A stretch of DNA of 10,123 nucleotides, taken from assembly GCA_016926135.1 (NCBI GenBank), contig JAFGPH010000516.1, positions 1 through 10,123 on the forward strand, read 5' to 3'. Both the position numbers and the translations under genes were made by a program. Below are positions 6,135 through 10,123 of this stretch, piece after piece (within the stretch, counting starts at the first letter, position 1; each line of letters starts with the position of its first letter). Below the pieces are notes generated by a model. That model had not been told where the DNA came from, did no database searches, and was given only the letters and a program-made list of their open reading frames with translations. This stretch comes from Deltaproteobacteria bacterium (lineage in GTDB: Bacteria > Desulfobacterota > DSM-4660 > Desulfatiglandales > HGW-15).

Positions 6135-6509
6135 TCAAAGGGACTTCGGCGCCGATGGACCTTGAAGGGCCTCTTCCAGCCATGCCCGGATCTCAGGGCT
6201 GATCGCATAGACCCCTTTCCTGTGTGCGACCTGCTCCAGAAAACGAGAGCTCAGTGGTGCGGGAATCTCTATCTTGCCCAGTTCCACCGCCTCATCGGAG
6301 TTCCTGCGGATCAGGTAGACGACGGGGGGGGCGTCCCAGGTATTAACCACGAAATAGAGCGACACGTCTTTTTTGGATCGAACCAGGTGCTTTCCGTGTG
6401 TCCAGTTGTTCCCCCACTCCAGATAGAGGGTCACGGCTTCTTCCGGGGTCATTTCCCAGTTGATGTCGTTCACGATCGCAGGGCTCATGCGGATTTCATC
6501 GAGATTCAT
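6135..6509 (-). CDS. Conserved small protein, DVU0772-like
   Basis: A 124-residue soluble protein starting MNLDEIRMSPAIVNDINWEM. The block TPEEAVTLYLEWGNNWTHGK and the segment DVSLYFVVNTWDAPPVVYLIRRNSDEA look strongly conserved and match my memory of a Desulfovibrio-type family named after DVU0772; its function is unknown to me. The name rests on recall and needs a profile search. The start at 6509 was chosen because GGAGAG lies 9 nt upstream and the N-terminus then begins with the conserved part; the frame stays open upstream to 6626, but that extension looks like noncoding sequence. It is first in the leftward cluster and divergent from the flippase-like gene. Confidence 0.7.
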   Translation of the reverse strand: MNLDEIRMSPAIVNDINWEMTPEEAVTLYLEWGNNWTHGKHLVRSKKDVSLYFVVNTWDAPPVVYLIRRNSDEAVELGKIEIPAPLSSRFLEQVAHRKGVYAISPEIRAWLEEALQGPSAPKSL

Positions 6510-6750
6510 GTGCGGTTGCTCTCCGCTCCTTCGAAATGACATTACCCCCCGGGCAAGTCGGGCCTTTCGATCGGCGTCCGGAAACGGCTTTCTTCGGCAT
6601 GGGAACAAGTTAAGCACGCTTCCCAAGGACTCAAGCCCGGCCCCAGGATTCAGGCAAAAGCGGAGGAATCAGGGAATCAGTTGCAGATCGATGCCCTCTT
6701 GGGATATGCATGGATGGACTTTTTGACGCATGCCGGGGACTGGATCAGGG
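6510..6750. other. Divergent intergenic region
   Basis: 241 bp between the leftward DVU0772-like gene and the rightward flippase-like gene. It must hold both promoters, but I see no -35/-10 or sigma-54 pair good enough to report. No small gene with a convincing Shine-Dalgarno was found. Confidence 0.5.
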
Positions 6751-7743
6751 ATGGGGCTGGGGAAGACCGGGACGAAATTGATCGTCGGCTGCCTCGTGGG
6801 GGCCGGCTTTCTCTATCTGGCTCTTCGAAATGTGGATTTCAGCCAGATGGGAGAGGCATTTCTCTCTGCACACTACGGCTACCTCCTGGGCACCCTGGTG
6901 ATTATTTTCTTCAGTCATATCCTGCGGGCCCTGCGGTGGAAATATTTGATGGCTCCCATCAAAGAGGTCGATATCCGGAGCCTCTTCGTATCTCTCATCA
7001 TCGGGTACATGGCCAATGTGGTGATGCCGGCCCATCTGGGCGAAATCGTGCGGGCCTATGTGCTGGGCAGAAAACGGGGTGTCTCCGCATCTTCCGCCCT
7101 GGCCACCATCGTGGTGGAGCGCATTTTGGATGTGTTCGCCCTCATGGGCATCATGGTGCTGAGCATCCTCCTGTACCCCTTCCCGGGATGGATGAAGAAC
7201 GCTGGATACCTCATGCTGGCAGGAGCTGTCGCACTGCTCTTTTTTCTGATCCTGCTGAAGGCGGCCTACCCCAGGATTCAGCCTTTCATAGGGGTGATCC
7301 TGCGGCCCCTTCCTCCCCAGGTGCATAAAAAAGTCTTGGATTTCTTGGAAAAATTTATCGCCGGGATTGTTCCCCTCCGGTCGGGGCCGGATTACGCAAT
7401 CGTCATCCTCCTCTCCATCGGGATATGGGTGCTGTATGGTCTGATCTTTCATCTGACCCTGCATGCTTTTGATTTCTTTGAGATCTATCAACTCCCCTGG
7501 TTCGCGGGATTGATTCCCCTGGTGGTCACCACCCTGGCGATTGTTATCCCTTCCTCACCCGGTTACGTGGGGACGTATCACTACCTGTGCCAGGTTGCGA
7601 TGGCGATGTTCGGGGTGCCGGCCGGCCCGGCCCTTTCCTTCGGGACCGCGGTGCATGCCGTCAATTTCCTCCCCATCCTGATCGCGGGTCTGATCCTGGC
7701 CTACTACGAGGGGGTTCAGATCACGCAGTTCAACCGGAGGTAG
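6751..7743 (+). CDS. Flippase-like integral membrane protein (LPG synthase TM / UPF0104 family)
   Basis: A 330-residue polytopic inner-membrane protein with about eight hydrophobic segments (roughly 8-25, 42-58, 76-92, 118-142, 153-170, 214-236, 252-267, 296-318). Family motifs: RALRWKYLM (59-67), NVVMPAHLGEIVRAYVLGRK (89-108), an ER-D near 123-127, and PSSPGYVGTYHY (267-278). These are the conserved membrane positions of the lysylphosphatidylglycerol synthase TM region, without the C-terminal aminoacyl-transferase domain. Relatives are proposed to move or modify lipids; the substrate here is unknown. The ATG at 6751 directly follows AGGG and the Shine-Dalgarno is poor; another ATG at 6730 adds seven residues. 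The last codons form the ribosome site of the broken ORF downstream. Confidence 0.88.
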   Translation: MGLGKTGTKLIVGCLVGAGFLYLALRNVDFSQMGEAFLSAHYGYLLGTLVIIFFSHILRALRWKYLMAPIKEVDIRSLFVSLIIGYMANVVMPAHLGEIVRAYVLGRKRGVSASSALATIVVERILDVFALMGIMVLSILLYPFPGWMKNAGYLMLAGAVALLFFLILLKAAYPRIQPFIGVILRPLPPQVHKKVLDFLEKFIAGIVPLRSGPDYAIVILLSIGIWVLYGLIFHLTLHAFDFFEIYQLPWFAGLIPLVVTTLAIVIPSSPGYVGTYHYLCQVAMAMFGVPAGPALSFGTAVHAVNFLPILIAGLILAYYEGVQITQFNRR

Positions 7744-7747
7744 AACC

Positions 7748-7889
7748 ATGAAAGGCGACAATCGATAGGCTATCAAGGCGGTCCTGCGGGAGTTCCATGC
7801 GCCCAGATCGGTGAGGCAAATCAGGAAGGAACTGCCCAAATCCCTTCGAATACCCGCCAGGGAACTGGATGCCCTTCTCATTGATATCG
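7748..7889 (+). pseudogene. Broken ORF after the flippase gene (amber at codon 7)
   Basis: GGAGGT overlapping the flippase stop codon lies 6 nt before ATG 7748, an ideal ribosome site, yet the frame is MKGDNR then TAG (7766-7768). Beyond the stop the same frame continues as protein-like sequence: AIKAVLREFHAPRSVRQIRK, then ELPKSLRIPARELDALLIDI. After about 7889 the protein-like character of this frame is lost, and FtsK homology takes over in a different frame. I do not recognise the fragment; the RSVRQIRKEL stretch could be a winged-helix piece. Best read as the start of a decayed gene next to a deletion point. Other readings are an amber read-through or a six-codon leader. Confidence 0.55.
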
Positions 7890-8177
7890 GGCGATCTGAA
7901 GCGCAGAAAAGAGACCGAAGTCCAGATCAGTCTTCTGGGTGCCAAGGCCAGGGCTGCGGGAATCCACCTCATCCTGGCCACCCGGCAACCCAGCCGCGAG
8001 GTCATCAAAGGGGCCCTCGATGCCAACATCCCGGCCCGGGTCGGGCTCATGATGGTAAAAGGGGAGGAATCCAAAATGCTGCTGGGGCAGACCGGCGCCG
8101 AAAACCTTTTGGGCAAAGGGGATCTCCTCTTCCGGGATGTCGGCGATCCGTTACGGTTGCAGGCTCCGCTGGTATGA
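7869..8177 (+). pseudogene. FtsK/SpoIIIE DNA translocase remnant (C-terminal motor fragment)
   Basis: An open frame of 102 codons whose residues 8-102 match the last part of the FtsK/SpoIIIE motor: GDLKRRKETEVQISLLGAKA, then RAAGIHLILATRQPSREVIK, then ANIPARVGL, GQTGAENLLGKGDLLF and GDPLRLQAPLV before the stop. The Walker A and Walker B halves that should precede this, and any gamma (KOPS-reading) domain after it, are missing. FtsK proteins run to several hundred residues or more, so the fragment cannot be a working motor. The ATG at 7869 has no Shine-Dalgarno; homology begins near 7890. Typical FtsK has ATQRPS where this has ATRQPS. It is likely a deletion scar, with the 3' end kept between the flippase gene and the adenylation gene. 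Confidence 0.8.
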
Positions 8178-8202
8178 ACGGACTGCACGACCCGGGTGGC
8201 AC

Positions 8203-9855
8203 TCATGCCTCCTTCTGCATTGTTTCCACGATCGTTCTCCGGAGTTCCTTCTTGTCCACTTTGCCGACCTTCGTCATGGGCAGCTCCGTCACCATCTCCA
8301 GCCTCTCCGGCAGTTTGAAGACGGCGATATGCCTTTGCTCTCTCAGGAACTCAATCAGATCTCCCAGCGACAAAGGCTGATTTCCCTTGGTCACCACGAA
8401 GACGCACCCCCTCTCCCCCAGGACGGGGTCGGGCATGGCGACGAGGGCGCAATTCTCCACCAGGGGATGGGCCAGGATGTGGTTTTCGATCTCCTCGGCG
8501 CTGATCTTTTCCGCCCCCCTGTTGATGGTGTCCTTGATTCGACCCTCAACCGTTACATAACGGTCCCTGTAAATTCGCGCCAGATCGCCGGTCCGGTAGA
8601 AACCGTCCGAGGTAAACGCCTTCTTGTTGTATTCAGGCGAGTTGTAATAGCCTCGAATCGTATAGGGGCCTCGAACCAGGAGTTCGCCGACCTCCCCCGG
8701 CGGGACCTCCCTATCGTTCTCATCGACGATCCTGATCTCGTCATCCTCCACCATGGGCGCGCCCTGGGTGTTCAGAAGAAGATCCTCGGGGTCTCCCCTC
8801 CGAGACCAGAACAGCATGCCTTCGCCCATTCCGAGATTCTGGTGATACGAGCATCCAAGGACGGGCTTTACCCTCCCGGCCACCTCGGGATTCAATCTTG
8901 CACCGCCGGCCAGCACCGTTTCGAGGGAACGGATGTCATACCGGGACAACGCCTCCGACTCCATCCACCGGATCAACAGCGCCGGGGGTGTGGGCATGAT
9001 CGTGATCTTCTGACCCTGAATGGCCTCCAGAACCTCTTCCGTGCCGGTGGAAGGGATGAGGACCACTTTCCCGCCGTTGTACAGCGCACCGGAGAGTCCC
9101 GGACAGCACAGGGCGAAATTGTGGCTGATCGGAATGGCGATTCCCATGACCGAGTTCATGGTGACATTCGTGATTTCCGCGGCCCGTTTGAAATTGAGCG
9201 CATAATCGTTATGGGTCCTGGGGATGATCTTCGGAACCCCCGTTGTCCCTCCGGAAAGCTGGAAAACAGCGGGCTGCAACGGGTCGGGGCGGTACGGGCC
9301 GAGGGTTTCCGGCGGGACCCGATCTTCGATCCTGTCCTGAAGAAGCCTGGAGATCGAGATGAAGTCCCCATGCACCGGATCGCCGGAAACGAAGGTGAAT
9401 GCGAGGCTGGGCTCTCTTTCTCGAATCCGCCTGGACATCTCCTGATGGGAAAAGTTCTTGTAATGTGAGGGAATGGCATGCGCCCTTGCCTTGGTGAATT
9501 GAGCGAAGAAAGAGACTTCTGCGTCCTGATGGGCCGGCAGGGAACAGATGGGAATGATGCCCACTTTGACGGCTGCGAAATAGCAGTAGACGAATTCCAC
9601 CTCATTGGGCAACTGCAGGATCATCCGGTCATAGGGCCTCAAGCCAAGCGCGATGAAATGAAGGGCGAGGCGGGTTACGCGCTCCGCCAACTCCTTGTAG
9701 GTGACGACCTGTCCCCTGCAGGCAAGGGCGACGCGTTCGGCGTATTTTGCCGTGAAATCGTCGAACTCCTCGCCCAGGGTCTTATCGACCCAATAGCCCT
9801 TCTCTTGATACCGTTTGACATACGCATCGGGAAAAGGCACAAATCCTTCAAGCAT
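8203..9855 (-). CDS. EntE/DhbE-type aryl-acid adenylating enzyme (2,3-DHB/salicylate-AMP ligase family)
   Basis: A complete 550-residue ANL-superfamily enzyme, close to E. coli EntE from PDAYVKRYQEKGYW (9-22) onward. Motifs: A3 QLSGGTTGVPKIIPRTHNDY (199-218), HNFALCCPGLSG (245-256), LGMGEG (341-346, usually FGMAEG), TRGPYT-like VRGPYTIRGYY (394-404), FYRTGD (419-424), GRIKDTINRGAEKISAEEIE (438-457) and GKVDKKEL (531-538; catalytic Lys 532). The reaction is ATP-dependent adenylation of an aromatic acid, then transfer to a thiol. From memory of DhbE, the Asn of HN is kept and Ser240 is Cys here, as in salicylate activators. No carrier-protein, isochorismatase or NRPS gene is in view, so a CoA-ligase role in aromatic metabolism is equally possible. 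The ATG at 9855 was chosen: AGGGGGGAGG sits 5 nt upstream; an ATG at 9885 lies above that site. Confidence 0.92.
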   Translation of the reverse strand: MLEGFVPFPDAYVKRYQEKGYWVDKTLGEEFDDFTAKYAERVALACRGQVVTYKELAERVTRLALHFIALGLRPYDRMILQLPNEVEFVYCYFAAVKVGIIPICSLPAHQDAEVSFFAQFTKARAHAIPSHYKNFSHQEMSRRIREREPSLAFTFVSGDPVHGDFISISRLLQDRIEDRVPPETLGPYRPDPLQPAVFQLSGGTTGVPKIIPRTHNDYALNFKRAAEITNVTMNSVMGIAIPISHNFALCCPGLSGALYNGGKVVLIPSTGTEEVLEAIQGQKITIMPTPPALLIRWMESEALSRYDIRSLETVLAGGARLNPEVAGRVKPVLGCSYHQNLGMGEGMLFWSRRGDPEDLLLNTQGAPMVEDDEIRIVDENDREVPPGEVGELLVRGPYTIRGYYNSPEYNKKAFTSDGFYRTGDLARIYRDRYVTVEGRIKDTINRGAEKISAEEIENHILAHPLVENCALVAMPDPVLGERGCVFVVTKGNQPLSLGDLIEFLREQRHIAVFKLPERLEMVTELPMTKVGKVDKKELRRTIVETMQKEA

Positions 9856-9890
9856 TCCATCCTCCCCCCTTACATGGAATGACATAAGCG

Positions 9891-9919
9891 ATCTTCTCGC
9901 AAAGGCCCCCGGTTGTCAA
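9891..9919 (-). promoter_or_regulatory. Weak candidate promoter of the adenylation gene
   Basis: Minus-strand TTGACA (9914-9919), 17-bp spacer, GAAGAT (9891-9896; only 3 of 6). It would start transcription near 9885, which fits translation from 9855 rather than 9885. The -35 lies in the loop of the hairpin at 9901-9932. A second TTGACA (9985-9990, minus) lies 71 bp upstream in another loop. Confidence 0.3.
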
Positions 9920-9932
9920 TTCCGGCCTTTTT
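9901..9932 (+). terminator. Terminator-like hairpin with T-run
   Basis: On the plus strand AAAGGCC (9901-9907) pairs with GGCCTTT (9924-9930) and is followed by T to give TTTTT (9928-9932). The shape is that of an intrinsic terminator, but no plus-strand gene precedes it closely. It could stop antisense transcription, or be an incidental or regulatory stem over the adenylation gene's promoter region. Confidence 0.35.
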
Positions 9933-9939
9933 CGCAAGA

Positions 9940-10033
9940 CTGTTCACCTAAAGCCATCTCGAACAGCCCAAATCCTCTCCCCCTTTGTCAACGGGGTGGG
10001 AGGATTTCTCGCGATCAAGGCTGGAGTGAACAG
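9940..10033. repeat. Nested imperfect palindrome, about 94 bp
   Basis: Concentric inverted repeats: CTGTTCAC (9940-9947) with GTGAACAG (10026-10033), AGCC (9952-9955) with GGCT (10020-10023), AAATCCTC (9970-9977) with GAGGATTT (10000-10007), and CCCC (9979-9982) with GGGG (9993-9996) around a loop containing TTTGTCAA. All share a centre near 9987. Either strand could fold as one long hairpin. It lies in a gene-free stretch (9856-10123) and may be a small repeat element (MITE- or REP-like), an RNA structure or a protein-binding site. Confidence 0.55.
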
Positions 10034-10083
10034 CACTGGGGTAGCACTGACATTTTGATTCTGCTATCACAACCATTTTCTTC

Positions 10084-10121
10084 TTGACAATGACATTGCA
10101 AAGTCTGATATTTGGTATACC
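10084..10121 (+). promoter_or_regulatory. Possible promoter and palindrome at the window edge
   Basis: TTGACA (10084-10089), 17-bp spacer, GATATT (10107-10112; 4 of 6), followed at once by the perfect 8-bp palindrome GGTATACC (10114-10121). It could drive a rightward gene beyond the window, with the palindrome as an operator at the start point. The local sequence is AT-rich like the psp promoter region. Tentative. Confidence 0.3.
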
Positions 10122-10123
10122 AC

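Noticed and set aside
7766..7768. TAG after six codons read as pyrrolysine
   Set aside because: Some Desulfobacterota do use pyrrolysine, but nothing here resembles a methylamine methyltransferase or pyl gene, and the frame also breaks at the FtsK junction. Gene decay is simpler.
8137..9468. Long plus-strand open frame (443 codons) opposite the adenylation gene
   Set aside because: It lies inside the complete EntE-like gene with all its motifs on the other strand. The translation has no recognisable domain and no good ribosome site, and GC-rich sequence commonly opens such antisense frames.
1..10123. CRISPR array, tRNA, rRNA, insertion sequence or toxin-antitoxin pair
   Set aside because: No regularly spaced direct repeats, cloverleaf sequence, rRNA segments, transposase motifs or typical small toxin-antitoxin pair were seen on reading both strands.

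Overview
The window is about 10.1 kb of GC-rich bacterial chromosome. Gene content points to a Desulfobacterota (delta-proteobacterial) anaerobe, such as a sulfate reducer or syntroph. The clues are a sigma-54-driven psp locus, a rubrerythrin-like ferritin protein, a cytidylate-kinase-like/BON protein, and a small protein resembling a family I recall from Desulfovibrio (DVU0772-type). This assignment is inference from gene content; there is no rRNA or other marker in the window.

Left end (1-2400): a phage-shock-protein module. pspA, a pspB-like gene and pspC (cut by the window edge) run leftward. pspF, the dedicated enhancer-binding activator, runs rightward. The 171-bp divergent region holds a near-consensus sigma-54 promoter facing pspA and a sigma-70-type promoter facing pspF, the same logic as the enterobacterial system. 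PspF keeps the Trp through which PspA inhibits it in E. coli, so the PspA-PspF feedback loop is probably intact.

Middle (2401-6509): serB, a phosphoserine phosphatase with two ACT domains, has its own good promoter and reads rightward. It converges on a leftward cluster of five genes. In transcription order these are a DVU0772-like small protein, an unrecognised 112-residue protein, a small stand-alone Smr-domain protein, a rubrerythrin-like protein, and a cytidylate-kinase-like/BON fusion. Gaps of 21 to 157 bp and one possible internal promoter mean they could be one operon or two.

Right part (6510-10123): a flippase-like integral membrane protein of the lysylphosphatidylglycerol-synthase TM / UPF0104 family reads rightward. 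Directly behind it is a decayed stretch. First comes a start codon with a perfect Shine-Dalgarno but an amber codon at position 7, then in another frame the C-terminal motor piece of an FtsK/SpoIIIE translocase. Facing it is a complete leftward EntE/DhbE-type aryl-acid adenylating enzyme with no siderophore genes in view. Its upstream region (9856-10123) has no gene that I can support, but carries a nested imperfect palindrome of about 94 bp, a second hairpin with a T-run, and a weak promoter-like sequence at the window edge.

No rRNA, tRNA, CRISPR array, insertion sequence or unmistakably new system was seen. The parts most worth checking are the FtsK scar, the kinase-BON fusion, the orphan adenylation enzyme and the nested palindrome.
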